Assembly: GCF_001039355.2 (NCBI RefSeq)
Contig: NW_019775595.1
Location: 243,200 to 302,722, forward strand
From: Lingula anatina
Taxonomy: Eukaryota > Brachiopoda > Lingulata > Lingulida > Lingulidae
Direction: 5' to 3'
DNA length: 59,523 nucleotides
Shown here: positions 12,316-26,500 of the stretch, one piece after another
How positions within the stretch are numbered: position 1 is the first letter of the stretch
How the letters are laid out: every line of letters begins with the position of its first letter
The notes under the pieces: model-generated
Told to the model about the DNA's origin: nothing
Seen by the model: the letters and a program-made list of their open reading frames with translations, nothing else
Databases searched by the model: none
Program-made: the position numbers and the translations under genes

Positions 12316-15300
12316 TACAAAGAAGCAATTAAAAACAGCTTGGGTATATCATGTTTCCAAATCCCTGAATCCTAATCCATAGATAATATGCCTATTCCAG
12401 ACACCAGTTCATTAAATTGCCAGTCATTTTTTTTAACTACTTTATCTCTCAGAAAGGGGTAAAGCAGAAACCTGACAGGTGAAAACAAAGTTGTCTTGAC
12501 GTCAACCCAGTTGACAAAATCAGAACAACACTGGCAATTTTATCTATTAACATGGATCTTATTATGAGAATGATTATGATCATTTTTGTCAAATTTGTCG
12601 ATTGCCATGACTAACAGGTATCAATTAGCATTGTTGTAAATCAAAACTTCTGACAAACTGCTTTTCTTCATTATAAACTTAGATGAAAAATAAAGGAAAG
12701 GCAACAAATGCAAAACAACCTTATACCAAAGAGAGTTTAACCGATAACACACAATGTTATATATTTATTTTAATATGAAAGTCTTTTTAATTTTCAAGCA
12801 AGTGAGTTTTCAGTTCAATTTTTCTTCCAATAATTTTTTTTCCAATTGTGCACCCAGACTAAAATATAACAAAGAACAGTGCACAAGCACTGGCTGACAT
12901 TTCAATGTTGTTACAGAATCAATAACCTTTTTTTCCTCTTAGTTTTTTCATTGAACATGAAACCATATGCTTACACCTTAAAAGACAAAAAATCCAATCA
13001 GCCCCAGTACTCAAGTATTGATACAAAAAAAGAAAAAAAAAAGAAAAAAGGAAGTGAACATAAAAATACACCATTTTTAGCTACCTACTCTCTGTTGTGA
13101 AATATTTTTGTGATACTTTCACATCTGTTTTTTAACCCTGTCACTCCTGGTCTGAGGGTGGATCTCACATATGCGCATATTTTATTAGTTTTTCAGCATC
13201 CCAGACTTTTTCAGATATTCTCTAAGACAAGTGACATTTTCTGTTTTATATGTTTTTCTCTGTTGTAGACTGCAAATAGAAAAGGTATATCTTATCATTT
13301 ATCAAGTAAAAAGGAGGGATGGAGATGGAGATAGAGTAAGAAATTGGTACAATGTTGTAACATGTATGCACCAACCTTTAATTTTAAAAAATCAAGATAG
13401 GAAAATTCACTTCCAGAATAGTCTGATACTGATAATCATGACAACCTATTCTGAAACAATGTCCCAGGTTATTTTAAATAACTACAACACTGTTTTCTTC
13501 TTCAAACGACAATCAATACACTCCTTCTACTGACTGCCAAATTATTTTTCCCTGACACAAACAATGTATCCCCTCACATCTGTAGCCAACCTTTTGCTCA
13601 CTATGCTCTTGGTAAGATTCTCTCCCCTACAATACCACACACTGCAACAGTGATAAGAATCCATACTTGCACTTCTTATGTTTCTTGAGCGACAACCTCT
13701 GTTGTACTTTTGAGACCTTCCCCTAATGGACTTGCTTCCTCTTTTGCGCTGCTATTTGCTTTGAGCTTGTCTTCCATTAGTCGTGTTCCACTTTTGCAAA
13801 CACTGGAAGCCGTATGCCCTTCTCCATCAATGCTGCTGCTGCTGTTGATGCCGAATCATACAAATGAAAGGCCTGGGTACCTGCAGACCTTGTCACCATG
13901 GCAACAAGTGCTAAAGGCTGAAGGTGCAACTAGGAAACATCTGTTCCAGACTAAAGGTTTTGTTGTATATCTGCTATTATTTGCTTTAAAAAAGGCATCA
14001 CTACCATAACATGAAATGTTATGTACAAATGTTACTCACAATATGACAATGCCTGAGATATAAAAAAGTAATTCTGAATGACAACTTTATGGAGGTAATT
14101 TTTTTCTACAATTTGACATGCGACTCTGACTTCAATTAAAAATTGTATGAAATTTAGTCAAGGGGCACTGCATGTAATTTCTTTTGTAGTTTAAGAAGTT
14201 TGTAAAGAGGTCTTTTGCTCTGCATCCTCAACATCACTTTGTCACTGTTGTTGTCAGAGTGAATGGTGTTTTTGAGTGTGGAAACTGTGAGTTTAATAAC
14301 CTATAGACCTAATACAGCCCATGGAAAACTGATAACCATTCTTGTAAAAGAGGAAATTAAGAGGTGTCTGTTTTTCTGTCCTTTCTTCCCTTTTTGCATG
14401 TTATTTCCCATACTTACTTCAATAACAATTAGGAGAGGAAAATGACAAGGGCACCTGATGAAATTCAAAACTAGTTCAACAATGTATTTTCTTGACTAAA
14501 TACTTATTTCAGAAACAGAAAAAAAAAAGAAAAAATTACAAGTCTCCTTTTTAATATGGCAAGTGTGCATCGAAATAGTATGTGCCATACTTCTTCTTTG
14601 ATCAAGGCCCAACAAGGATAACACTGATTTAGTATCAATTAACTAAACATTCACTTGAGAATGAATGTTATAGAGAAGCATTATGGATGCCACGGTTTAT
14701 AAAGTGCACATATTCAAAACAAAATAAAAAGGAAATTGTTTGTATGAGGCTTTACATGTATAAGCACACATGTGGGATAACTCCTATCTGCTTAAAGCAA
14801 TAATAACTCTTCGTTTCGGCCAAAAAATGAATTTTCCTGGAGTAAACAACAATTTTCCCATACTTACCAATGATTAATGAATCCATTTTTACATTCAAAG
14901 TTAGTCCCTGGTTTTTTTCTAAAAAGTTTGGTTTTTTGTTAAAATCTCTTAAGAGATTTTAACAGAGTATAGCCATCAATGGAGGTCACGTGGTCTTAAG
15001 ACAAGCTCAGATATCAGAATAATAGCTATAACTGCCTTTTTTGTGGCAAAACAGAATATATTATATTTCTATGAGTTATTCACAATGTTTTTATTGTGAA
15101 ATATAGATCTCATACGAAGAGTTATTATCCCTTTAAGGCAGACATAACAAAATAATGTACACAAACTGCAAAGTACTCCATGAGTGCATTTCCCTGCCAA
15201 GAAAAAAAAAAAGACAAAAAAAAAAAAATTAAAATAAAGACCTGGACTCGGATGTAATAGTAATGACTTCTTTCTCACGCTGAATAACTTCTATCTAGAA

Positions 15301-15727
15301 AATTTCACCAAAAATTGCGAAGAAAATTTTGAGACATCCTGATACCAAACAAACCACGGCCAACGCAAATCATGACATCCTTCGCTAAGATAATAATATG
15401 ACAGTCTGTTGCTGTCATCCACAGTATGTATTTATCCCAGAGTATGTGTGGTTACTCATCTGCCTTAGGCTGACATGACACAATATACTACGTAAAAGAC
15501 ATAGGATCCATTCCCAGTGAAACTTGTTCTATGAAGATCGACCCAAATCCACTGGAAACTTCCTGAATGCAATCAGATTATTAACTGAATGACACATCTT
15601 CTCTTGTTTCCGCCGTACTTGTATAATCACCACCTATTTTGTAGTCTACTCAATGCCAGGAGGAGGCGTGTTAATCTTTTGACATGATTTCATAAGGGAG
15701 AGTCCCTGTGATCTGCGTGGAATGATA
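12316..15727. other. Non-coding stretch, no gene recognised
   Basis: No supportable exon. It contains A-rich simple sequence (13021-13050, 14515-14535, 15200-15230), a 26-bp perfect palindrome (14938-14963) and a more GC-balanced patch at about 13700-13960. A diverged transposon-like segment at about 15505-15700 shares an AATGACACATCT/TTGTTTCCGCCG stretch with sequence near 23045-23080. Confidence 0.5.
14938..14963. repeat. Perfect 26-bp palindrome
   Basis: The sequence reads GTTAAAATCTCTT followed directly by its exact reverse complement, with no spacer. It could be the core of a decayed fold-back element; no larger inverted repeat was found around it. Confidence 0.9.
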
Positions 15728-15942
15728 CACCCCATTCTCATAGATTAGATCGACCTACATTGGATCGACCTAACTCCCTGGGGGTTCACGCTAAATAGCT
15801 GTCAGCCGGGCGGACACGAAAGTTAATTACCCCTTAAAGCTTGTAGTAGGCGGGGACGGACACTTAAGGGGGATTATCTGACAGTAATCTAGTGAGACTC
15901 CCCGCGGTGATAGATCGATCTAAAAGTTGTGAGAACAGAGCC
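15728..15942. mobile_element. MITE family A, copy 2
   Basis: Nearly identical in length and body to the copy at 1560. It starts CACCCCATTCTCATAG and ends GAGAACAGAGCC, and is flanked by ATA at 15725-15727 and 15943-15945. The shared internal blocks CTCCCTGGGGGTTCACGC and AAAGTTAATTACCCC are conserved. Confidence 0.88.
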
Positions 15943-16225
15943 ATAGTTACATTGGGAAAGGGCCCATACTTTAGAATTTTCAAACTTGGTACATGCATGT
16001 CAAACTGGTTGTGTTAATGAGGCGCTAGTCATTTTCTTAAATACTTCAGCTAAAGGTTACAAATATTAATTGTCTTTCTTGACAACAGTCCTGCAACATC
16101 ACAGGTTAATTCCTCGGTAACCTTTTACAACATTCTGATGACGCACACACAAAAAAAAGTTAGTTACACAAGTCCTCTGATATGACACAAAGTTCCGGCA
16201 GTCTACCTTAATAACGAGAATTTTA

Positions 16226-16439
16226 GGGGGCATTCCCATAGATTTTAGATCGATCTATCCCCGTGGGGAGTCTCACTTGGTTACTGTCAGATAATCTGGC
16301 TTAAATGTCCGTCCCGCCTACTACAAGCTGTAAGGGGGTAATAACTTTCGTGCCCGCTCGGCTGACAGCTATTTAGCATGAACCCCCAGGGAGATAGGTC
16401 GAACTAGTTGGATTGGTCTAATCTCTGGGAATGGGGTCA
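16226..16439. mobile_element. MITE family A, copy 3 (inverted)
   Basis: The same element in opposite orientation: it begins with CATTCCCATAGATTTTAGATC and ends with CTCTGGGAATGGGGTC. It lies about 280 bases from copy 2, so the pair forms a large inverted repeat. The boundaries are uncertain by two or three bases because the flanking duplication is unclear. Confidence 0.85.
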
Positions 16440-16441
16440 TA

Positions 16442-19322
16442 GAGTGACATGAAACAAAATTAGAAAAAAAAAGGTTACTAATGAGAGAGAGGTTCCAAAC
16501 AGGCAGGGGTTAAACAAAACTGTTTTAAGACCATCTCAGGAGAGATGGGTTGTGCTATCATTCAAGAAAAAGAACCTATTTCGGCTTGAAATTAACCATA
16601 TTCAAGATGTAAAGAACAATTTTTTTCTTTACGTCATTATGTAGCCTAAAAAATATCATTAACTGAGCAATGAAAAAATTAAGTGAGAAATTACCGCAGC
16701 TTACTAGATCTGTAAAGGGCATCAAATATGGCGAAAGGCTTCAGAAAAGGTTGGAGGAAGAGAAAAACCATTCAGCCATCTTTGTGATTGAATTACCCTA
16801 CAAATTTCAATTATTTCTAAAGATTTAGGCTACATCAGCCCAGGCAGTTTCATTCTCCACAGCCCAACCTGATGTTTATCCCCAACATGATCAGATTTGG
16901 CAAAGCTCCAAAGGCCTTGGGGGTTGATGGGTTACCGTAGCAACGGTAAGTTATCACCACCAGGTGCTGTAAGTTAAGTTAATTTTCTGCAGAGAAAACT
17001 GCCATTGCTTTGAAAAGCTGCCTCAGTTTCCCAACCACTCTGACAGCTGTCTCAGCTCCCTAAGAACAAAACAGTACCAGACCCCCCCCCCCCTTCTCCC
17101 TCTAAAAAATAAAATAAAATATAAATTTAATAACATTCAAACCAGATTCAGCAACTTAGTAATTGGCCTAGTTTGGGAAAGATCTCGACTCAAATTCCCC
17201 CCGCACAGACTGCGGCTTTCTGTGGCTTTCAATAGGGGAAGGAGGCTGGAAGGGTGGGTCGGGAAATAGTCATTTGATGGAGACTCAGTTGAACTCTTAG
17301 TCTCATTATTTTGTGTAGACCATCACAATGCCATCTCAGCACAGAGCTACGCTGTTCTTTTAACGCTGTTCTGTCAACGCAGGTCTCCCAATGAACGCAA
17401 TCAACCATTTGTCCACAGTAAGGATAATGGCATTAGCATCTTTTTGATGAAGTGCTTCCTTTACAGCTGAAGTGACAAATTAGCTGCATGGGCAGTTATT
17501 ACATTTTATTATATTCAGCTTCAAAGACGAGCAAGGAAGATGGCTAATGCTCACACCATGCTGTACTTAACGGCATCATGAAGAGCTCAGTCCCTCTAAG
17601 TCATCCACTGTAAAGAAAACTAATTCAATATTCATGGACAATGCCTTGTTCATTTATAATATTCTTTGTCGCAGTCACGTTGATAATGCTTGTTTCTTTG
17701 CGAGCCATTTGTCTCTGTATGGTTAATGCTTGGAATGATGAGGTTTAATAAAACGTTGACATTTTCTTGTCAGGGTATGTAAGGACATTCTCAATGTTTA
17801 CAAAATACATTTTTTATTTTAAAAAAAGTTTGAGAACAGACTTACAGAGAAAAAGAAAACCTTTTTAAGAACAAAACAGAAAATAAATACAATCTGACAC
17901 AAGTCACTGGTTAGTTTCAGGGTCACTTTGTCCATTGTCGAAGATGAGTTGAATGTGATGTTACACAGAGATGACAGTAAATTAGCCAATGACTTGAAGA
18001 AAAAGGTTCACTAAGCCCCAGTGACCTCAAAGAAATCAAGACAAAGTTCAATTACATGTCTTCTGCACATCTACAAAGCATTATTTTGGCTATGCATCTT
18101 CTGGGTTTGACGCTTGGCTTCAATTCAAAAAGTGAAACCCGATTTGCGTCGCTCGCGTGTTAGATGGCCAACAATCCGTGTAAGTTTTCTGAATCTATGG
18201 GTCCACAGACTGCACAGTCGGGCTCCTCCATACACAATTACTCAATCTATCACACAGAGTACATGTCCACTACTTCCTATGTGCCATTTATAAACCCAAG
18301 ACTATATTTGTGAACCCTCGAGGCAGGAACATTAGAAGACGTCCAAATTGAGCAATATTTGTCACATTGTTGCTGTAGGCTGTGGAGGTTGAATGGAGTC
18401 ACTGACCGTGGCATAAATGGGTCAGTGAATATGTCAAAACCAGTCACCAATGGTGCTACAACTACTTCATTTTTTTAACACCTCAGTTTTTCTAACTTTT
18501 TACATTTTCTTAGATTCATCATTTTTAGATACTCACAACTTATTTTTTGACACTGAGCCCAATAATTTTTCAAAATTCTTGAGTCAATATTTATTTTTTA
18601 AAAAATATATAAAGCAAAACATTTATGTTTGAATTCATCAACAAATTACTGTACACAAACCAGTCATTGGCAGATTTTTGTCACTTTTACTGGAACTCTA
18701 AAGATCCATAATAAGGTAAACCATTCAAAATTGACCAAGTAAGGCAGGCGTTTATCTTACAAATATGTTTACATTGAGTTTAACACATATCACAATAAAA
18801 TGTTCACACTGACAGTAACTGAAAATAATCCCATTCTTTCGCATTCTACTGCATGTTCATCTCTTGTTATCTTTCAAATCAATATATATATCAAAACATG
18901 TGCACCAAATTGCAAGAAGAAAAATAATCTTAAAACATTCTAAGTGCATAAACCATTTTAAGTACATAAACCATAATATGTATCATCTTAAGATGATATA
19001 TATTATCAAATGGAAGCTGTAAAAAACTTAAGTGATTTCTGAACATCTTTTTGCATTGATTTATTTATCCACCATCATTTTTTTTCAATATTAAATCACA
19101 TAAAAAATGACCCCCCTAAAAAGTGTCCTGTTTTCTCTAAACTACCCAATTAATAAACTAAAAGATCACTGGTAATTAAATGTTTGAAACCTCAAGTATA
19201 AAAATATTCAAAATGAGAAACTGTAAAGGGCTCAGACTCAGTAGATGGAAATTAAAAGGTCAATGATGATTGATTGTCAAGGATGCTGCATCAGCACACC
19301 AATTCCTAGAGCATGTTCTAAA
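16442..19322. other. Non-coding stretch with high-complexity core
   Basis: No open frame of note. The part from about 16680 to 18420 is less repetitive and more base-balanced than the surrounding AT-rich DNA, and most of it is covered by the possible regulatory region listed separately. A poly-C run lies at about 17082-17094. Confidence 0.5.
17330..17770. promoter_or_regulatory. Possible conserved non-coding element(s)
   Basis: This stretch has stops in all frames, no simple repeats and no repeat copies elsewhere in the window. Its texture (mixed blocks such as GACAAATTAGCTGCATGGGC and GCAGTTATTACATTTTATTA) resembles homeodomain-site-rich developmental enhancers. Conservation cannot be assessed from one sequence, so this is a guess based on composition. 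Confidence 0.2.
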
Positions 19323-20020
19323 CTTGCATATCTGTAAACTGGTCTAGCATTTAGGCCCAAAATTTTGTCAACTTCAGTTCAAAATAAGCCCAGGCTTTAC
19401 AAAAAACTTGAGTCAGTTCCCTGGCTTAGTTGACTAGGATTTCCAAGAGAGTGCACTGTTCCTGATAGGGTAAGATATGCCCATGTGACCATGTTACCTT
19501 GGTAATTAAGTTCTTAGCCAGGAAACCTGACAATTTTCTTTTTTTTGTGTGTGTGAAACCAGGGCCCAGTGAAACTGAAATACAGACAGCAGAGGCCAGA
19601 AACATTGACCGTGTTTTGCATGTTGTAAAACAAGTGCAATATTTCACTTAATTGGACTGGATAAGTGCTGNCTTGCATATCTGTAAACTGGTCCAGCATT
19701 TAGGCCTAAAATTTTGTCAACTTCAGTTCAAAATAAGCCCAGGCTTTACAAAAAACTTGAGTCAGTTCCCTGGCTTAGTTGACTAGGATTTCCAAGAGAG
19801 TGCACTGTTCCTGATAGGGTAAGATATGCCCATGTGACCATGTTACCTTGGTAATTAAGTTTTTAGCCAGGAAACCTGACAATTTTCTTTTTTTTGTGTG
19901 TGTGAAACCAGGGCCCAGTGAAACTGAAATACAGACAACAGAGATCAGAAACATTGACCGTGTTTTGCATGTTGTAAAACAAGTGCAATATTTCACTTAA
20001 TTGGACTTGATAAGTGCTGA
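19323..20020. repeat. 349-bp tandem duplication with one N at the junction
   Basis: The segment 19323-19670 is repeated at 19672-20020 with period 349 and only a handful of differences. Both start CTTGCATATCTGTAAACTGG and end GGACT(G/T)GATAAGTGCTG. The single ambiguous base (19671) lies exactly at the junction, so an assembly artefact joining two allelic reads is as likely as a real duplication. Confidence 0.9.
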
Positions 20021-20537
20021 TTTGTCTTGGGTAAAAACAGACAAAAACTTTAGACCAATCTCTAAGTCCTTTCTTGAAACAAGCCCTTGTTCTTGTAGGC
20101 TTGGACAAATATGAATAAAATAAATAAAACACAATACATAAAATATATAGCCCTAACTTTTAGACACGGATGTCTGATCTCCCCTCAAGACCAGGTAAGT
20201 GTCTGTCATTCCTGAGTGAAAAAAAACAAAACACATAATGGAGAACTACAATCAAGCACCCATGCTAAGAAGTTGGGATAAACAATGTTGGAAAAATCAA
20301 TCGATGCAATTTGTGGCATAAAAGTGAAATTTAACAGATGGATACAGAAGTGCACAAGGGTAGAGAATTCCTTCCCAAATATGCAAAATTTTACAGATAA
20401 ATAAGCATTGTCTACAGCATAAATTTTCTAGGCAATTTTTCCCAGCTTTTGCAAGCACTCTAGCAAATAAAAGGAAATGTCTACCCTGTTGTACATAAAA
20501 CAATGAAGGGGGTACATAAAACCAAGCACGGACTCAC
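20021..20537. other. Sequence 3' of a coding exon, probably intron
   Basis: It lies immediately downstream, on the minus strand, of the exon ending at 20538, after a GTGAGT donor. No further exon with good splice sites was recognised here. Confidence 0.55.
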
Positions 20538-23500
20538 CAAGACTCTCGTCTGAGAGGTCGCTCATGGAGGGAACCTTCTGCATGGTACCGAAGGAGCCTG
20601 GAACGCAGCAGTCATCGTTCTCTGGGGGCAGCATGCTGTTCAGGCGCTCTATCTCCTTGCCAAGTTCTCCATCATAGGTCTGAAATAAAATGAGAAACTT
20701 GGTTGAAATATTCCAAGATTTGGGCAGAAAAGTTCCAAAAAAAGATGAACCATATCAAGCTTAAAATGTGTAAATCATATATGGCAGGACATAGGATGAA
20801 TAAATCAAACTTAATAAATTTATAAACATCAATAATATGCAACACAACCATTGGAGAATTCCAAATGTTTCCTTCACTCCTTACAAAGTAAACTTTAAAT
20901 GGTTAGCTTTGAAATAAAAAAGTGACAAATAGAAACTTGGTCAAGAGAAGCGTCAGTCTTTAGTTTATTATAGGTGATAATATCAGCGCTGTCAAGGTCT
21001 ACTTAAACACTGTTTACTGTAAGACAAGTCAACAGAAATAAATGCTTTTCCAGTGGATCAAAGTTACTCACTACTAGAAATATCAATAGAAACAATGCTA
21101 ACAGCAGAAGTTCAGATATCTTGTATAAGTATGCCTCTGCACAACTTTCTCTGATTATATTCATTTTCATCATTTCTACATTTCCACACAAATTGCCTAA
21201 AGTCGTATCAAATATCCAGTTCAACAAAAAAAGGAGATTAATTTTTTCAACCTTTCACAAAACAAGACTCCAGCCAACAACATTAATTGGTTTAAAGAAA
21301 CACAGTCAGTACAACATCCGAATGAATAAACTTTCTTTTGATTTCTACCCTACAATAAAGTTCTGTCGGTCAAGTTTAATTTGCTCTTTGTCAACTAAAA
21401 ACAAGACATTCCACCAATGATGGATCTACTAACAACAGCCTGCCTTCATGAATAGTTTATGAGTTAAGCTAATAAAAGAAATATTATAGATCACATATCA
21501 ACAGTGCTAAAATGTCATGGATCCTGATTTCAATGACAAAACTAAAGGCAGTGGCTTCAAACCATAACGTCAAAGGTGATTAACCTTTTCCACCTACAAA
21601 ATACCTAAGAATACACATTGGCTCTGGCTTATTTCAATGCGTATATTTTTGTAAATTTCATTTGTTAGGAAAAGTTCCAATAAAATGAGAAAAATGCAGG
21701 TTTACCAGGCTCATATTCCATTTTTTTTTTTTTTTATTGACAACAATTCGCAACATAAATTCTACCTTCTGGGACAATTTTTTATGAAATAACACAAACA
21801 AAGAACATTAGGACAAAAACCCTTGTGTGGACAGTGAAAAATATCTCTTGGAACTAACAAAAATCTTTATGAAGTCGCAAGCCAGTAAACAACAGCAGGA
21901 CAGAAACTTCTACACAGAGAGCAGACAACATCTATAAACACCCATCACGCCAGACATGGCCCACTTTCACAACGGTGGACTAACATATCTGCGGATCAAA
22001 TATGGCGTAATCCCTGCAGGGAATCTATTCAGGGTCTATTAAAGGATTATACCGCAGGCTTTTAAGTGGGACGCCATATTTGATCTTTAGACCTGTTGGT
22101 CTGCTGCTGTTAATATGGCTACGTATATACATTTTACACAGGGTACTAGCAAAAGACTTGTTTACACTGTTCAGACTACAGTTCAGCCAGGCTTGATGAA
22201 TTGTGTGTCAAGTATAGGAAAATCGAACCAACATTACTGCAGGGAAGTCTTCACAGCAAAACATAAAAACATGACCTTGATCGCTGGTGTCAAAGTAAGA
22301 GTAAACATTTTTAATGATAAAGAGAAGCTGAAATGGTAATACAATATTGGAGCAATGAAACACAGGTATACATGAAAAATTGATTATTACTGGTTTACCC
22401 ACCTCTCAGCAAACTTTGGCTACATGGAAGTTTTTTGTTTTTCATCAAGGAACAAACAGCAGCAACACAAAAGCAGTAAAAGCTGGTGTAATTCTATACT
22501 AGTATCTGTTTTGATTCTACAATTGTACTGACAGTTTGTAAGCATGAAAAAAACATCTCTTCAAAAAAAAAAAAATTCTGACTTTGGAGTAGAACCTAGG
22601 AAATATATTTTTCCATTTCCTATAAACTTTAGATACATTTGACAGAGAAAAAGAGTAAAAAACCTTGCTTCACATCATGTCACTGCCCCATGTAACATCA
22701 AATGATACAACAGTTCTATTTGATATCATACAGTCTATTTGCTGTGAGCTATTAACATCAACAGATTATAAACTCACTGGATTAAATTACAAACCACCAC
22801 AGGGAAAAACGGAGAATGAAAATCATTTTCACAGGGACAACATGCAAGCTGAAACAGCCCATAGTTATGACTCATTTTTATTCAGGCATAGATGCCATCT
22901 TTTCTCAATGATATGACACCGATTTACATTGATCAATGACAACACACATATGCCAAATGTCGAAGACCCCATTCCCATAGATAACATCAGTCTACATGGA
23001 TCGTCCCAACTCTGGGGGGACTCGCTAAATCCACTCAGCTTGAATGAATGACACGCCTCCTCGTTTCCAACGCACTTACTTGACATAGCCAATTTCATCA
23101 ACTTTCCCCTAAAAAGTTGGAAGAGAGCAAGCGTTAAACTTGTCACAGGGAGTTAAGTCCCCCTATACAACGTAATAACATGGTAGAGCCTCGTTAAGCT
23201 ATGACAATGACAACACTCAATGTGGAAAGGCGCTAGAAGCAGACAGAGCTGCCCGCAGAAAGATGCTAACCACACAGACACAAAAAAAGATTCAGATATC
23301 ACTTCAAATGGTAAGGATACGGTATTGGCTCGATCTTTTCAATGGGCAAAAATTATCAAACTTTCAGATACATCATTTTAAAATCATAAAAATAATATTT
23401 TTGTATAGCATTTGTGTTGTTTTTAATGCATAGAATAGAACTACAAGGTAGTCTGCTTTTCAATTTTGTTCAACCACTTGATAGGAATGCTGTTATTTCA

Positions 23501-26500
23501 AGAAATTATGACTTAAAAATACAGTATCTGTAAAATCTATAATTTTCCCCCATTGAAAAGATCCGAGTTATTACTGTATATCTGAGTGCAGCACCCACTT
23601 ATCTCAATACAGACCACAGAAATTACGCCATGTTTTAAAATTCTACAATCCCTCTGACACGGGGGTGGTATGCAGCCGGGGTTGAGGAGAAGGTTACTCC
23701 ACATTTTTCAACCACAACAATCATAGATAATTCTTCATATATGTTTGACCTGGAGAATTGCTCGAATTCAAAATCAAAAGAGACATGAATTTTACCCCCC
23801 CCCCCCCCCCAGCCCCCCAAACTCTCTCTCTTTCTGACGAGGACAAGCTACCTTGCAGCTTACCACACTTAATTAACTCAAAAAACATGTTTTTATAAAC
23901 ACGCCCCCAGAAGATATGACAGAAAATCCACACAGCTGCTCCAGGCTCCATCGTTCTCACCTCGTTCCAGCCCAGACACCATAACTGTGGAGAATTGCTG
24001 ATCAATTTAAGAAGCACACACACACCTTTCACAGCTGGGACAATTAGTGGTGATAACAAACCCAGAACATGCAATTGGTTACTTTATACGCTACTACTTG
24101 GACCACAATTCTAGAAAATATGCTTTTTCTTTTTATTAGTTTAAACTACTTCATTTTATAATGATAAAAAAGGCAATTCATAAATTTATCTTCAACATGG
24201 GCCTCTTATGTTATGCTGTATCCAACTTTGTACATTTTTTTAAAAACTTTAATAAATCACTTTCTTTAAAAAAGAATATGAAATAGAAATTAACATCATA
24301 TTATATTTTTGTTAATTTTAGGGCAACAGTTCCATCATCTCAAACTCCTTGTTGTGGTGGCTGTGGTGGTGTTTTTGTCTAACTTCTCCCTACTTTGTTA
24401 TTTATCTTTTCAGCGGCCACACTTGATTTACTTTTTGCAGCATGATGGAAATCACTCGAATCATGAGTTTTAAATCTCCCCTCTCACCTACTTGTTCCCA
24501 GTTCCAAGTGAGATTCATGCATGAGCACATATGTTTGATAACAAAAACAACAAAACTTAAATAAAACATTTTAGAAACCGAAATCAATAATCCTCCCTAA
24601 AAATACTGAGACACAAGACTTGAAGAGGATCAAATCCATCATTGTGCCTCAGAATAAGTCCATGGAACACAAAAATAAAGCATATTTCAGGAATAAATAT
24701 CATCAATCTTCCCTAAAAAATACCGAGGCACAAAGGGATCAAGTCCATCGTTGTGCATTCAAATGACTGTGGAACACCAAAATAAAACACATTTCCTCCA
24801 ATCTGGCAATTGAAGACTTTCATAGGTGATGAAATGTCCTCTTTGCATAAAATGCTGCACTGAGGCACGTGCACAAAATCAGGCACAGAGCTCGTATTCA
24901 TCATTTTTTTAGACTGAAACTACACCTGAACAAAACCCAACATTTACCAGCAAAAATAATCTTCCCCCGACGTCCGTAAACATGAAAATGAATAAAAATT
25001 GCTGACGCATGTCCAAAGTTAAGAGTGGCAATGAGAGAGAGAAAATAATGAATTCATTAAGAAAATAGTGTCTCTGAAGACAGTGAACAACAAGAATATA
25101 GATATGCGACATTCACACATAGTGACACACACATGCAGTCCATATTTGGTCACGTATTGAATTTGGACTGTAAAAAGAGGAATGACACAGTGAAACAGCA
25201 GTTCCCTTCTGCATTTAGAATGGTTTGAACCACATCATCTCAGTTTTTACACCAGGATGTGTAGTCTAACCTCCTGTTGTCCCCAAAATAAGAATCCAGC
25301 CCAATCAGATATAACCAATGTTTCAGTGGAATTATATTGAGAGAGGATTGCAATCAAGACATTGGTTCTTACAGCAGAGACCAAGCAGTATTTGATACAA
25401 CCGTCCTGACCCTGATTCAGTCTTACTGCTCTCGACTAGCAGCTCAAGAGAAGAGTCAACAGATATTATCTTATCGCTCTATTTGCCATGAGCGAGCGCA
25501 GTCGCAGTTGCAGAGCGGAGCAGGCCTGAAAGCAATTCTCAAAACCAACGTCATTCTTCAAAGTAGTTGGCACACACAATTAAATCCTGTTGTGATTTCA
25601 TCTGAACCTTTTTGGTTTATTTGCTTTCTACCCTACCCCGGCTGGACCCGATTACTGTGGGGATTTTTCTTCAGGTGTAAACATTTGATCTTATCATACG
25701 TCATAGGATAACTTTGGGAATCTAATTCTAACATCAAATGGTGGCTTGTTGACTTGTATAATTTGCTGTCAAACGCTTTCCATACACACCTAACGGTCAA
25801 CATCCCACTTGAACTGTGAATAACACAGGTGCTAGTTATTGGAACAAAATACTCCATGAAAATGGATCTTAACCTCTTTCTTGTACTTCTAAAAATATAC
25901 TCCATCTCATTCACTCAAAACACTTCCTTGAAACATTTTTTATTGATAAAAATGCAAATGGCATGAAAAGCTGCATCATTAGGTTTCAAGTACATGTACA
26001 AGTATGCATATTTGCCAAATCAACACCGAACCATTTTCACATTTTAATGTCCCTTACATTGACATTGTGATATCATTTACATAAATTATTAAGGAGTTTT
26101 ACTTGTGGTAAATATGAACTTTACATTCTCAATTTCTCAAGAGACCACCAGTCAGACAAAAACCAAGATTTTCTAGAAGATATAGCGTGTTGTCACCTTT
26201 GAAGCTGTCAAAAATGGACAGACATTCAAAATATACCCAGCTACAAAGTTTAGGCCTTGAACACCCAGAAAAGAATATAAATTTCATGTGTTAGTGTCGC
26301 ACCGCCATTTAATGTACCGGTATTCGCTACAAGATCCTTGAATGAAGCATGAGAAAGGGTGGCCGAATTAACATCAAAGAGATGTTACATCACCTGACAG
26401 ACACTGCAAACCTGACGCCCTTTCCTGCCCCTGCCCACACAATGACACACTTTTCTTACCCCATCGACCTAAATCACACAATATCATGGGACAAACCATT

